Below are positions 6,891 to 17,205 of a DNA stretch of 64,000 nt, piece by piece. Origin of the DNA: Shewanella psychrophila (GTDB taxonomy: Bacteria; Pseudomonadota; Gammaproteobacteria; Enterobacterales; Shewanellaceae); the NCBI RefSeq assembly GCF_002005305.1, contig NZ_CP014782.1, forward strand, positions 2,046,001 to 2,110,000, given 5' to 3'. The notes under the pieces were generated by a model that saw nothing but the letters and a program-made list of their open reading frames with translations, was not told the origin of the DNA and searched no databases. A program made the position numbers and the translations under genes. Numbering within the stretch: position 1 is the stretch's first letter; every line of letters starts with the position of its first letter.

Positions 6891-9497
6891 TTAGCGATAA
6901 GTAAATCTCGCTTTTTGACGTATATCTTCCACCGATGATCCTAACATCACCTCAAACTCTCCAGGCTCAGCTAACCAGTTATTGGTTTTGACATCCCAAA
7001 AAGACAGGTCGCGTTGATTAAGAGTTATCGATATTTCACCACTTTCACCCGCTTTAAGTGCAATTTTACTAAAGCCTTTAAGCTCTTTAATGGGACGAGG
7101 CACACTAGCATCAATATCGTGAAGGTAAAGCTGCACAACTTCACTGCCATCTCGCTTACCTGTGTTGGTCACCTTAACGGTTACAGTCAGACTGGCATCT
7201 TCCTCGAAACTAGCCGAAGAAAGCTTAATATCACTGTATTCAAACTGGGTATAAGACAGACCATGACCAAAGGGAAATAGTGGCTTAATATTTTGCTGTT
7301 CAAACCAGCGATAACCGATAAACACTCCCTCCTTATAAAGGGACTCAACGGCATTGTAGTCATCCAGTGCGATAGGCGCAGTATCAGCAAGCTTAACCGG
7401 CAAGGTTATGGGCATCTTGCCACTAGGGTTAACATCTCCAAATAGAATATCGACGTAGGCGTTACCTGCCTCCATGCCCCCATACCAGCCCCAAACTATG
7501 GCTTTGGCCTGCTGCGCCCAGGGCATCTCTACCGCCGAGCCACCATTTAAGAAAACGACAGTATCAGGATTAGTGGCGATAAGCTTAGCAATAACTTTAT
7601 CTTGACCATTGGGTAGCTTCATATCGGCTCTGTCTATGGCTTCTCTGTCATCTGCATGAGATAAGCCGCCAAAGTAAATCACCGCATCAGCCGATTTAGC
7701 CGCGGCTAAGTACTCACTCTCAGGAGTAAACAAGGCACTAGGGGCTTCCCACCCCAGAACCACACTGCCACTGCCGTTATAATTAAGTTCGAAATGATAT
7801 CCTTGGCCCGCGTTGAGCATTATCGAATGTTCGATAATGGTTAAAGATTCGCTTTGATGTGTGAGTACCTGCTTACCGTCGATGGATAAGCTTGCCTGAC
7901 CATCCAGTGCTAATTGTAATTTATGACTTCCTGTGGCTAGAGGCTTAATTAGAGTGCTTAGTTGCACATACTCGGCCTGTCCAGGCTCGCTGACTCGATA
8001 AGCTGAATTGGCTATCCAATCATCGGCTCTTAGTATTTTTTGATGCAGGCGATCAACAAAGCGTGTCAGCTCCCATTGGGGAGTTCCCGTCCAATGGCGA
8101 ACCGCCATATAATCGGTGGCAATGGGCGACACCGCCGCACCGCTTTGTGCTCTCATTACCGTTATTTCAACCTTGTCACCGAATCTATCTTTGAGCCCTT
8201 GTACTGGTGAGATTTCATAGAGCGACTTTACTTCAGATGAACCACCACCTTGACTATGGAGCATCTCAGCATTTGGGCCTAGAACCAATATTGTCTTAAT
8301 CTTGTCCTCATTAAGCGGCAGCACCTGATCTTCATTTTTTAAAAGCACAACTGCGTTAGCGATAATGTCCCGCGCCGCCTGATGATGCTCCGTAATATTG
8401 CGCTGACCGGACAAACGCTTCTTATCCATCATGCCTATGGTCAGCTGCACCCTAAGGATACGCCTGACTTTGTCATCCAGTACGGCTAAGGGCACCTTGC
8501 CGGACTCAATCATCTCCAGCAGAGGTTGAGCCAAAAAATAATCATCATAATTTTTGACATTTGTGCCCATTTCGATATCGAGACCGTTCATAGCGGCATC
8601 ATAGGTATTAATATCAACATTCCAGTCGGTGAGCAAAATACCTTTATAACCCCACTCTCCTTTTAAGATATCCATTACCAAGTGCTTACTCTGGTTAACA
8701 TTGGTGCCATAGTAACGATTATAAGATCCCATGATAGTTTGAGTGTTGCCCTCTTTCACTGCCGCTTCAAAAGCCGGAAGGTAGATCTCTCGCAATGTAC
8801 GCTCGTCGGGTTTAGCATCGACGCCAGTACGATTAAGCTCTTGAGTATTAAGTGCATAATGTTTAACTGAGGCGGCAACATCGTTACGCTGAATAGCTTT
8901 AACTTGTGGGACCACCAGCTTAGCCGCTAAATAGGGATCTTCACCCAAGTATTCAAAATTGCGCCCGTACAATGGCAAGCGAGCCAAGTTAACTCCAGGG
9001 CCTAAGATCACATCTTTTCTGCGATGACGAGCCTCACTACCCAGCACATTACCGTGAAGGGTCGCCATTGCAGGATCCCAACTGGCCGCCACAGCGGTGA
9101 GCGGTGGAAGGTATGTCGAGTAGTCATCTTTCCAATTGGCTGAATTCCAGCTATAACGCTCTATCTCATGACGCACCCCATGTGGACCATCAGACATCCA
9201 CATTTCATGGATCCCTAGTCGTTCGATGGACGCGATTGAGAATTTAGCATTGGCATGGGTTAAGGAGATTTTCTCCTCTAGAGTCAGCAGAGCAAGCAAT
9301 GCCTCCACTCGCGTTTCCACTGTTGCAAGCCTCTCAGCTAGCCTTTCATCATCTTGCTTGGCCTGACTGACAGCTTGGTGAGCATCTTGTTTCTGAGGGC
9401 TGAGTTTTTGAGGGCTTAGTTCTTGAGTGTTTTGGCTATTGTTGCAAGCTGCTAGTGCAGTCAGTGCTATAGGAAGAATAATGCCTTGTAACTTCAT
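6891..9497 (-). CDS. Glycoside hydrolase family 3 beta-glucosidase-type lipoprotein with PA14-like insert
   Basis: The protein has 868 residues. A lipobox (LAAC, Cys18) predicts a membrane-anchored lipoprotein. Residues about 70-360 form the GH3 barrel, with the nucleophile Asp291 in LLTDWNVD. Residues about 400-720 form the second GH3 domain, interrupted at about 465-590 by a beta-rich PA14-like insert; EAIDRADMKLP (Glu619) is the likely acid/base region. The C-terminus is a fibronectin III-like domain. Family members release terminal sugars from beta-glucosides or xylosides, and the PA14 module often recognises carbohydrate. The actual sugar cannot be told from sequence. It stands alone, downstream of mepM's terminator, with no transporter or other hydrolase nearby. 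Confidence 0.88.
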   Translation of the reverse strand: MKLQGIILPIALTALAACNNSQNTQELSPQKLSPQKQDAHQAVSQAKQDDERLAERLATVETRVEALLALLTLEEKISLTHANAKFSIASIERLGIHEMWMSDGPHGVRHEIERYSWNSANWKDDYSTYLPPLTAVAASWDPAMATLHGNVLGSEARHRRKDVILGPGVNLARLPLYGRNFEYLGEDPYLAAKLVVPQVKAIQRNDVAASVKHYALNTQELNRTGVDAKPDERTLREIYLPAFEAAVKEGNTQTIMGSYNRYYGTNVNQSKHLVMDILKGEWGYKGILLTDWNVDINTYDAAMNGLDIEMGTNVKNYDDYFLAQPLLEMIESGKVPLAVLDDKVRRILRVQLTIGMMDKKRLSGQRNITEHHQAARDIIANAVVLLKNEDQVLPLNEDKIKTILVLGPNAEMLHSQGGGSSEVKSLYEISPVQGLKDRFGDKVEITVMRAQSGAAVSPIATDYMAVRHWTGTPQWELTRFVDRLHQKILRADDWIANSAYRVSEPGQAEYVQLSTLIKPLATGSHKLQLALDGQASLSIDGKQVLTHQSESLTIIEHSIMLNAGQGYHFELNYNGSGSVVLGWEAPSALFTPESEYLAAAKSADAVIYFGGLSHADDREAIDRADMKLPNGQDKVIAKLIATNPDTVVFLNGGSAVEMPWAQQAKAIVWGWYGGMEAGNAYVDILFGDVNPSGKMPITLPVKLADTAPIALDDYNAVESLYKEGVFIGYRWFEQQNIKPLFPFGHGLSYTQFEYSDIKLSSASFEEDASLTVTVKVTNTGKRDGSEVVQLYLHDIDASVPRPIKELKGFSKIALKAGESGEISITLNQRDLSFWDVKTNNWLAEPGEFEVMLGSSVEDIRQKARFTYR

Positions 9498-9740
9498 CTG
9501 TTCGCCTTTTATTGTTATTTAAGCTCTTTCATAGCGAAAGAAAAACTTGTTAACCTAAAATATCAAACAGACTGAACACACTCGACTAAACACAGACAAG
9601 TGAGTTAATTTAAACGTTCAACTTTATACATGGAGAAAGTTGAACTTATAATCACTTGTTATTTAAAGATAAAAATATAACCTCTTCGTAATAAAATCTA
9701 GCGATGATCTATAGATATGAATATAAGCACCAAAAGTAGG
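9498..9740 (-). other. Intergenic region upstream of the GH3 gene
   Basis: This AT-rich stretch upstream of the GH3 lipoprotein gene contains no convincing open frame. An imperfect inverted repeat (gttcaacttt, then aaagttgaac, near 9615-9650) is a possible operator. Confidence 0.3.
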
Positions 9741-9775
9741 ACAAAAAATATCAGCCATTGGCTGATATTTTTTGT
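9741..9775. terminator. Strong terminator after the M23 peptidase gene
   Basis: A perfect 16-bp inverted repeat spans 9741-9756 and 9760-9775 with a 3-nt loop (ATT). The core is TATCAGCC/GGCTGATA, with A-runs on one side and T-runs on the other, so it can work in both directions. It lies about 40 nt past the stop of the M23 gene. Confidence 0.88.
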
Positions 9776-9812
9776 CATTCATTTCATTGAAAGCGTAAAT
9801 CAAATAATAAGC

Positions 9813-11129
9813 TTAAACTTGGCCCATCATCATCTTGCGAACCTTGACCAGTTGCTCAAACTCAGTCATCTGCTTTTTAGACAGCTTACTGGACATAGGA
9901 ATATTAGCTGTCATGGGGTTCACAGGACGACCATTAACATGGAACTCATAATGAAGATGCGGGCCGGTTATGCGCCCGGTGTTCCCTGAAAGTGCTATAA
10001 CCTGGCCACGAGTAACACGTTGGCCTTTATGAACTAAGGCTTTCGACAAGTGCAAATAGCGAGTTCGATACTTATTACCATGCTCTATCACCACATACTT
10101 ACCGGCATATCTATGATCAGTCACCAGAGAGACGATTCCGTCACCGGGAGCGATGACTTTAGTACCAATTGGCGTCGCGAAATCAGTACCATTATGAGGG
10201 GATATTCGCCCTGTCACAGGATGATGGCGATGACGATTAAAGCGTGAACTAATCCGGTAATTCTTCAACAAAGGAATACGCTGAAATGCACGTGACAGGC
10301 TACGGCCCTTATCATCGTAAAAGTTACCGTCGCTGTTTTGAAAAGCGGTAATATCACTGCGGCCACGATGAATCGTGATACCTAAGATATCACTGGCACC
10401 TGTAGCCGTGCCATCGATAAACTGATCATTCATCAATACCGAGAATCGGTCACCGGCACGTAGATCCCGAGCAAAATTAAGTTTCTCTTTTAGCAGGGAT
10501 TCGATACGTTGGATCTCTCCAGCATTTAAACCTATCTTCTTGGCCGAAACATAGAAAGAACCATGGATCTCACCTGAGACATTACGATTGCGCCAGATCC
10601 CTTCGATATTGTTCTCTTCGACATTGTAACTACCGTCATCGAAACGAGTAAACACCACCTGACGTGCCGCAGAAAAGTAGAGTTCTAACTTTTCAAGCTC
10701 TCCCTTGTCATCGAGCCAGAACTTTATTTGGTTACCAGGCTTTAACGTATCTAATGCCAACACATTCAAGTCGGCCTCTAAAACACGATGCATGGTTTGC
10801 TGATCCACGCTAGCCTGCATGAATAGACCACTGAGCGTATCACCACTAGTGATCTGATGAATAAAATCTGGCCGTGTGATGACACTTTCTACTGGAGTAG
10901 TCGGCTTAAGCTGATCAATCACTGACTCGATATCTAAATCGATCGGAATGCGTTGTGGTAGTGATTCCTTATTCGTGGGCCATAGAATGGCAGCGGCAAT
11001 AAGTAGCCCCCCGCCGAGCATGACTTTCTTGTGAAAACTAGACTCTTGTAAAGACAAGAATGCCTGAATATTCGATAGGGGTGACTTTAAAAAAGAAACC
11101 TTAAAAAATGAAAATTTACCCGTTTGCAA
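9813..11129 (-). CDS. mepM: M23 family peptidoglycan endopeptidase with OapA/LysM-like domain
   Basis: The protein has 438 residues. It has an N-terminal cytoplasmic stub, one membrane segment (VMLGGGLLIAAAILW, about residues 37-51), and an OapA/LysM-like segment (SGDTLSGLFMQASV) near residue 95. The C-terminal peptidase_M23 domain has the zinc-binding motifs HNGTDFA and HLHYEFHVNGRPVNP. This architecture is that of MepM (YebA), which cuts meso-DAP/D-Ala cross-links to let peptidoglycan expand. The frame begins with TTG at 11129; the true start may be a little further in, because no strong ribosome-binding site is visible. It is a single-gene unit with its own terminator. Confidence 0.85.
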   Translation of the reverse strand: MQTGKFSFFKVSFLKSPLSNIQAFLSLQESSFHKKVMLGGGLLIAAAILWPTNKESLPQRIPIDLDIESVIDQLKPTTPVESVITRPDFIHQITSGDTLSGLFMQASVDQQTMHRVLEADLNVLALDTLKPGNQIKFWLDDKGELEKLELYFSAARQVVFTRFDDGSYNVEENNIEGIWRNRNVSGEIHGSFYVSAKKIGLNAGEIQRIESLLKEKLNFARDLRAGDRFSVLMNDQFIDGTATGASDILGITIHRGRSDITAFQNSDGNFYDDKGRSLSRAFQRIPLLKNYRISSRFNRHRHHPVTGRISPHNGTDFATPIGTKVIAPGDGIVSLVTDHRYAGKYVVIEHGNKYRTRYLHLSKALVHKGQRVTRGQVIALSGNTGRITGPHLHYEFHVNGRPVNPMTANIPMSSKLSKKQMTEFEQLVKVRKMMMGQV

Positions 11130-11458
11130 CTTGAAGCCCCATCTTACTTATTTTGTTTTAGCACAAAAAACCGGAGCTATCCTGTCAATAAAGTGTCATC
11201 CATTATTGGTGTTAGTGACATAAGTGTTGTTATATCAAGGCATGACACACGGTTTTGTTACATTTGTATAAATTTGGATTGTTTATCCACAGGGATAAGC
11301 AATCGAGATAATTTATACCAAAATTAAGCCAAAGTACAAACTGATCGGCTAGAAAATTTTGAATAATTATTCTTAATGTGATTTTTATTGCATTAGAGCC
11401 ATTCGTTTCAACAGAACTAATGCATTAGTTATCCAGCATTCAGAAAGCGCTAATCATA
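11130..11458. other. Intergenic region between mepM and sbcC
   Basis: This 329-bp AT-rich stretch lies between the mepM start and the sbcC stop. It contains a perfect 14-bp palindrome ACTAATGCATTAGT at 11416-11429 and a related half-site GCATTAG at 11390-11396. A short open frame on the plus strand (11124-11327) has no ribosome-binding site or protein-like composition, and I do not count it. Confidence 0.35.
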
Positions 11459-14400
11459 CTACGGCAGTACTATGGCCGTTTCGCTGCCAACAGCAGTCTT
11501 TATGATATCGATGCGGGTGCCTATCTGCTCCTTCATCTCGGATACATGGGAGATCACCCCTATCATGCGGCCGGAAGATTGCAAATCCATCAAGGTGCGG
11601 ATAGCTAAATCCAGTGAGTCTTGATCTAAGCTGCCAAAGCCCTCATCGATAAACAGGGTATCTAGCTTAATTCCCCCGGCATAGGCCTGCACAACTTCAG
11701 ATAAACCCAATGCCATAGAAAGCGCCGCCATAAAACTCTCACCGCCACTCAGGGTCGCCACAGGGCGAACCTTAGAGGTATAAGCATCTTCGACTTCAAG
11801 CTCAAGCCCCGAGGCCTTATTGCCTTTTGCACGATCCTCTTTGCGTAACAGACGATAACGGCCTTTACTCATCAGCTGCAGCCGATGACTCGCTTCTAGC
11901 AGCACATCATCTAGCAGCACACTTAACACAAAGCGCTGTAAGCTTATCTTGTTGCCCGTCTGTCCATTGGCAACATCAGATAAAGTACCGATAACGGCGT
12001 ATTCATCCTCTAACTTCTTAGCTTGTGCGTCTGCATCACTCAGCTGCTTTTGAGTCTCAATAAGTTGAGTCACTCTGCTCTGTATAGTCTGCCATCTATG
12101 CTCAGCTTCTTGTTGCTCAGTTTGGCTAGTGGATAAACCAGCCTCTATGTCTGTTAAATCTGGCTTAACTTTCCCGTCAAGCTTATCGTTTATTTGAACA
12201 AGGGTCGTCTGATTGGCGACACACTCCTTCTGGTACAGAGCTATTTCATCGGCTATTTGCTGTGATTCTTCACCGGATAACAGGGCTTGAATTAACGCCT
12301 GTTTATCACTGAATCCAGACATTGCTAATTGAGCCTCAAGCTCGACTTTCGCCTTTTCACTTTGATCTTTTGCCTGCACTAAACTGGACTCGACAGCTAT
12401 CAATGCCGCGCCATGTGCCGCATTTTGCTCCACCGCTTGAGTATGTGATTGACGAATATCTTGGATCTGCTTCTTAAAACCTGCAACGCTGGATTGTGCT
12501 CGGTTAATTGCGGCATTAAGCGCATCTAAACTACGATATTCATCGGGTATTGATGCTGATGCTTGCTCTAACTGGCCCTGAAGAGAAGCGACGCGAGTTT
12601 GCACTGCTTGGTATAGCTCCCGTTCAGTCTCGAGCACAATTCTAAGCTCCTGCTCTTTGAACTGCCAAGTTTGCAACTGCAGCCTAAGCTCAGTCAGTTG
12701 CTGCGCAGCTGCATTTGCCTGACTCACCTGCTGCTGTAACAGCTGCCAATGGGATTGAAGCGACTCCAGGGTCTGAGATGCCTGTTCGCCTAGCTTATAT
12801 TGATAATCACCGACTTGTCGCGACTGCTCCAGGTGCTTAGTCTTTAAACCTGAATACTCGGCTCTAGCTTGATTTAATGACTCATTTGCCAACTCTTCAT
12901 TGCGCTGCGCTTGTTGCAACCCATCTTCTGTCGGCAGTATTTGCTCACTCCTGGTAGGGTTTGGATGCTCCTCACTACCACACACGGGACATGGATCCCC
13001 AGCTTTAAGCTGTATGGCCAAACTCGCCGCCTGACCGCGATGCCAAACAAGCTGTAATTGTCGATTATGAGTTTGAGCTTGGGTAAAACTCAAGCGTAAC
13101 GCTTGTCCCTTCTCTTGAGCGTGTCCTAGGAGCCGCTCTGTTTTCCCCGCTTCTAAACTAGCCTGTTGCCACAGCTGGTAACGCTCAATCAAGTCGCTTT
13201 GTGAAGTGAGGGCTTGCTGAGCATTGACCTGCTCACCTGCGACTTGCTCTAACTGAGGAACACGTTGCTCGGCGGCTTGCTTATCTAAGGTTAATGCATC
13301 TAACGCTGACTTCGCCTTAGTGCCTTTATCTTTAGCTTGATTGAGTTCAAGTGATGCTGCGCTTAGCTCTTTTTGCTGGCTTTCTAGTCCCTGAAGTTGA
13401 GGGAATAAGGCATGTAATTGCAGTTCATCATTCTGGGCTTGCTGTAATTTCAGCTCTAACTCACCTAAGCTGTCGAACTTGGCTTGGCTAAGAGTTAATG
13501 CCTGTTCACTCAATTGTTTTGCAGATTGAGTCCTAGTTACCACATCTTGAGCCTGATCCAGTTCAGACTCCCTTGCCACCAGCACATCAACAACCGGCTT
13601 AAGCTGCAGAGCTTTGTGCCCACTCTCAAGTCTGAATTGGTGTTGATCAATATCCTTTTTTTTCTCGGCCAGTAATATCGCTGACTGTTTTAATTTATCC
13701 TGAACGTCAAAATCATTGACCAGCAACTTAGATGATTCAAGCCGCTTACTTATTTCAATAAGCGCCGAAGTCGCCTTATCTTTGTTCTCTAAGGCAATCG
13801 CTAACTCGGGCGATGCCAGTGCAAGCTCAGCGTTTAACGCCTCATCTGACTCGAGGGCAATATTGTGCAACATGCCATCCCGTCTATTACGATGATCACG
13901 CACTGCGGTGCGGATGGCAGAAGCCTGAAACTTGAGCTTATCTTCAATCTTGCGATAAATTTGAGTCTGAAATAGCTGGCTGAATATCTTCTCTCTGTCT
14001 TTAGAGTCCGCCATCAGGAGTTCGCGGAACTTGCCCTGAGGCAGCACCATTACCTGACGGAACTGATCAGCATCTAGGCCTGTTAGTTGCTCTATTTCAG
14101 CGGTCGCTTCTGACACCTTACTCGCCACCAGCAGATGTTCGTTACCGTCACTGTCGATACGATACAACTGAGCCTCAGGTTTCTGCACTGTGTAACCATC
14201 ACCACTTTTCTTGATTCTTTGCTGCTCGGGTACCCGGCGGATGTGGTATTGAATATCACCTAAGGCAAAACTAAAAGTCACCTCAGTGAGTAGACTGTCT
14301 ACAGCCAAGTCGCAGCGCATTTGACTGCCTTCACGTTCATCACCTGTGGTCTTGCCATACAGGGCAAAACAGATGGCATCCAAAAGCGTCGTTTTACCCG

Positions 14401-14515
14401 CACCAGTCGGCCCATTGATCAAGAATAATGGATTTGTGCCCAGCGCCGAAAAATCGGTTTCCTGAGTCGATGCGAAGGGACCAAAGGCCGACATCACCAG
14501 CTTTAATGGCCTCAT
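11459..14515 (-). CDS. sbcC: Exonuclease subunit SbcC
   Basis: The 1018-residue SMC-like protein is the ATPase subunit of the SbcCD nuclease, which cuts DNA hairpins and protein-blocked ends. Walker A is GPTGAGKT at residues 35-42. Long glutamine-rich coiled coils flank a zinc hook, CPVCGSEEHP, near residue 508. The ABC signature LSGGES lies near residue 920 and Walker B with IDEGFGSLD near residue 955. The length and layout are those of an intact family member. Its ATG overlaps the sbcD stop (ATGA, 14512-14515), so the two are translationally coupled in an sbcDC operon. Confidence 0.96.
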   Translation of the reverse strand: MRPLKLVMSAFGPFASTQETDFSALGTNPLFLINGPTGAGKTTLLDAICFALYGKTTGDEREGSQMRCDLAVDSLLTEVTFSFALGDIQYHIRRVPEQQRIKKSGDGYTVQKPEAQLYRIDSDGNEHLLVASKVSEATAEIEQLTGLDADQFRQVMVLPQGKFRELLMADSKDREKIFSQLFQTQIYRKIEDKLKFQASAIRTAVRDHRNRRDGMLHNIALESDEALNAELALASPELAIALENKDKATSALIEISKRLESSKLLVNDFDVQDKLKQSAILLAEKKKDIDQHQFRLESGHKALQLKPVVDVLVARESELDQAQDVVTRTQSAKQLSEQALTLSQAKFDSLGELELKLQQAQNDELQLHALFPQLQGLESQQKELSAASLELNQAKDKGTKAKSALDALTLDKQAAEQRVPQLEQVAGEQVNAQQALTSQSDLIERYQLWQQASLEAGKTERLLGHAQEKGQALRLSFTQAQTHNRQLQLVWHRGQAASLAIQLKAGDPCPVCGSEEHPNPTRSEQILPTEDGLQQAQRNEELANESLNQARAEYSGLKTKHLEQSRQVGDYQYKLGEQASQTLESLQSHWQLLQQQVSQANAAAQQLTELRLQLQTWQFKEQELRIVLETERELYQAVQTRVASLQGQLEQASASIPDEYRSLDALNAAINRAQSSVAGFKKQIQDIRQSHTQAVEQNAAHGAALIAVESSLVQAKDQSEKAKVELEAQLAMSGFSDKQALIQALLSGEESQQIADEIALYQKECVANQTTLVQINDKLDGKVKPDLTDIEAGLSTSQTEQQEAEHRWQTIQSRVTQLIETQKQLSDADAQAKKLEDEYAVIGTLSDVANGQTGNKISLQRFVLSVLLDDVLLEASHRLQLMSKGRYRLLRKEDRAKGNKASGLELEVEDAYTSKVRPVATLSGGESFMAALSMALGLSEVVQAYAGGIKLDTLFIDEGFGSLDQDSLDLAIRTLMDLQSSGRMIGVISHVSEMKEQIGTRIDIIKTAVGSETAIVLP

Positions 14516-15657
14516 GATGCATTCTCCACTTTGTGTAACTCATCAATCGCCGCGGTCATCGCCTGTTGTTGGGCCTCAGTCATTGACTCACCAAATACCT
14601 GAGAGAAGAAGTCACTGAACATATCTAACTCCCCCTTCTTGATATGATCCCGGCTTAGTTCCACTTTGCCATTATCTGCCATCAAGCCCGTACGTTCCAG
14701 GTGAAGTACATTAGGATAAACGCCTCTAAGCTTACCCATGGCATCTAAAATGGCAGTTTTATCTAACAGTCTCACCATCAGGTAATCTTCACGATTCAGA
14801 TCTGTTTTTCCTTGCTCGAGTAACTCAGCCAGCTCTCCTTCGATGATACGCACATCTCTCATCGCAGCCAGTGGCAATAACTCGAAGCTCGCCTGACCTG
14901 CATCATCTAACTCGACCAAGGTGACCGATTTATGCTGATGTTGCTCACTGAAAGAGTACTTAAGCATGGAGCCTGAATACCTGACATGCTCAGCTCCCTT
15001 ATACTGAGGCCCATGAAGATGACCCAGCGCCGTATAATTAAACGGAGTAAATAAGCTTGGGGAGATTTTATCTGCGCCGCCTATACTCAATGGACGTTCA
15101 GATTCAGACTCACTGCCGCCATCGAGGAAGCAGTGGCTAATCACGACTTTGGGTAAGCCTTGACTATCGTGGTCATGTACTTGCTCAAGCAATTTAGCCA
15201 TCGCCTCTTCATGACTACTCAACTCACAATCGAACACATGGCGCACAGTGGCGGGGTCGGCGTAGGGCAAGCCATAAAACACAGCATCACCATTTTTACC
15301 CGAGAGAGTAATGGCTGCAATATCCTTACTCAGTGGGCCGATGATGTGTAAACCACTATCAATCATCTGTCTCGAAGCAAAACCCAGACGCTCATGGCCA
15401 TCATGATTACCCGCTATCATGATAATGGGGATTTTAAGCTCATTAACGAGACGATTCACTACCTCATCGAGCAGCGCCACTGCATTGGCTGGCGGAATGG
15501 ATCGGTCATAGATGTCACCGGCAATAATTACGCCGTCGACGTCATGTTCGACAGCAAATTCAACGATCTGATTTAAAACGAAGCGCTGATCGTCGAGCAG
15601 ATTCTGATTATGAAGCTGCCTGCCGATATGCCAGTCAGAAGTGTGGATAAATTTCAT
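14512..15657 (-). CDS. sbcD: Exonuclease subunit SbcD
   Basis: The 381-residue calcineurin-like phosphoesterase is the nuclease subunit of SbcCD. All metal-binding motifs are present: DWHIG near residue 8, AGDIYDR, GNHDGHERLG, SHCFLDGG and GHLHGPQ. The C-terminal cap region, which contacts SbcC, is also present. The gene is first in the sbcDC operon, and its promoter must lie in 15658-15941, shared with divergent avtA. Confidence 0.96.
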   Translation of the reverse strand: MKFIHTSDWHIGRQLHNQNLLDDQRFVLNQIVEFAVEHDVDGVIIAGDIYDRSIPPANAVALLDEVVNRLVNELKIPIIMIAGNHDGHERLGFASRQMIDSGLHIIGPLSKDIAAITLSGKNGDAVFYGLPYADPATVRHVFDCELSSHEEAMAKLLEQVHDHDSQGLPKVVISHCFLDGGSESESERPLSIGGADKISPSLFTPFNYTALGHLHGPQYKGAEHVRYSGSMLKYSFSEQHQHKSVTLVELDDAGQASFELLPLAAMRDVRIIEGELAELLEQGKTDLNREDYLMVRLLDKTAILDAMGKLRGVYPNVLHLERTGLMADNGKVELSRDHIKKGELDMFSDFFSQVFGESMTEAQQQAMTAAIDELHKVENAS

Positions 15658-15941
15658 GCATTCTCGTTTAAAAATGAGGGAGATAGTGGAGAGTTTCTAT
15701 TTTGCTATAGTAAGAAAACTCGACCCTTTTCACAAGAACAAAGGCTCTTGCCAGATAACAAATAGGATCACTTGTATGAGAACACCTCTAAGTGCCTAAC
15801 TGATGAATATTTTACTATTTTCCGAATAAAACATGAGATATTCCAAATTAGTCACAAAAAAATCAAATAATGAGTGCGTTTCTCACTAAAAATTGTTACT
15901 ACAGGCATTCATAAGCAATTACGGTTTTAGGTATTAGGGTC

Positions 15942-17192
15942 ATGCAGTTTTCAAAGTTTGGTGAAAAATTTAATCGTTACTCAGGGATCACCCGTCTGAT
16001 GGATGATCTCAATGAAGGGCTACGTACACCTGGCGCCATTATGTTAGGTGGTGGCAACCCTGCGACAATTCCGGCGATGCAGGATTACTTTCACCAAGCA
16101 ACCACTGAGATGCTTGCTAATGGGGAGCTAGTTTCGGCATTAGGTAACTATGATGGCCCCCAAGGTAAAGATAGCTTTCTAACAGCCTTAGCAGGCCAGT
16201 TACGAGATACTTATGGCTGGGATATCAGCGAGAAAAACATCAGTCTGACCAACGGTAGCCAAAGTGCTTTCTTCTATCTGTTTAACTTACTGGCGGGAAA
16301 ACAACTTGATGGCAGCCATAAGAAAATACTCTTGCCTTTGGCACCTGAATACATAGGATACAGTGATGCGGGCTTGGATGATGATATTTTTGTCTCCTAT
16401 CGGCCAGATATCGAGTTGTTAGATAACCGCATGTTTAAATATCATGTGGACTTTGAGCGTCTGGAAGTCGATGATTCAGTGGCTGCCATTTGTGTTTCAC
16501 GCCCAACGAATCCCACAGGCAATGTGTTAACCGACACAGAAATCTCTAAGTTGGATCAGTTGGCACGTGAAAAGGGCATCCCCCTCATCATAGATAATGC
16601 CTATGGTACGCCTTTCCCTAATATCATCTTCGAAGAGGTGACTCCGTTTTGGAACAGCAACACCATCTTATGCATGAGTTTGTCAAAACTTGGACTTCCC
16701 GGAGTGCGTTGCGGCATAGTGATCGCCAATGAGACGATCACTCAGGCACTGACCAATCTTAATGGCATTATTAGTCTAGCCCCCGGAGGATTCGGCCCTG
16801 CAATCGCCAGGCATATGATAGATTCCGGCGATCTGCTGCGTTTAAGCGAAACGGTAATCAAACCTTTCTATAAAGAAAAGTCAGAGTTTGCAGTGTCTTT
16901 ATTACAGCAATCTATTAGTGATAGCAGATTTAAAATTCATAAGCCTGAAGGCGCTATCTTCCTCTGGTTATGGTTCGATGAGTTGCCGATCCCCACGATG
17001 GCGCTTTATGCCAGGTTAAAGGCTCGAGGTGTATTGATCGTGCCCGGAGAGTACTTTTTCTTTGGACAAAAGGAAGACTGGGATCACGCTCATCAATGTT
17101 TGCGAATGAACTATGTCCAAGATGAAGCCAAGATGCGTGCGGGAGTTGCCATTATCGCCGAAGAAGTCACCAAGGCTTATGCTGAAAGATAA
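15942..17192 (+). CDS. avtA: Valine-pyruvate aminotransferase
   Basis: The 416-residue class I/II PLP aminotransferase has the AvtA-typical N-terminus (FGEKFNRYSGITRLMDDL). The PLP-binding segments are RPTNPTGN and DNAYGTPFP, and the Schiff-base lysine is in MSLSKLGLPGVRCG. AvtA exchanges amino groups between valine and pyruvate (alanine) and links branched-chain and alanine metabolism. The start is ATG at 15942, and the length matches the family. It is a monocistronic gene, divergent from sbcDC; an unusual nested inverted repeat lies just downstream. Confidence 0.93.
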   Translation: MQFSKFGEKFNRYSGITRLMDDLNEGLRTPGAIMLGGGNPATIPAMQDYFHQATTEMLANGELVSALGNYDGPQGKDSFLTALAGQLRDTYGWDISEKNISLTNGSQSAFFYLFNLLAGKQLDGSHKKILLPLAPEYIGYSDAGLDDDIFVSYRPDIELLDNRMFKYHVDFERLEVDDSVAAICVSRPTNPTGNVLTDTEISKLDQLAREKGIPLIIDNAYGTPFPNIIFEEVTPFWNSNTILCMSLSKLGLPGVRCGIVIANETITQALTNLNGIISLAPGGFGPAIARHMIDSGDLLRLSETVIKPFYKEKSEFAVSLLQQSISDSRFKIHKPEGAIFLWLWFDELPIPTMALYARLKARGVLIVPGEYFFFGQKEDWDHAHQCLRMNYVQDEAKMRAGVAIIAEEVTKAYAER

Positions 17193-17205
17193 GTAAATCT
17201 TCATT

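Noticed and set aside
11124..11327. Short plus-strand open frame upstream of mepM
   Set aside because: No ribosome-binding site, low-complexity codon use and no recognisable family; it overlaps the mepM start.
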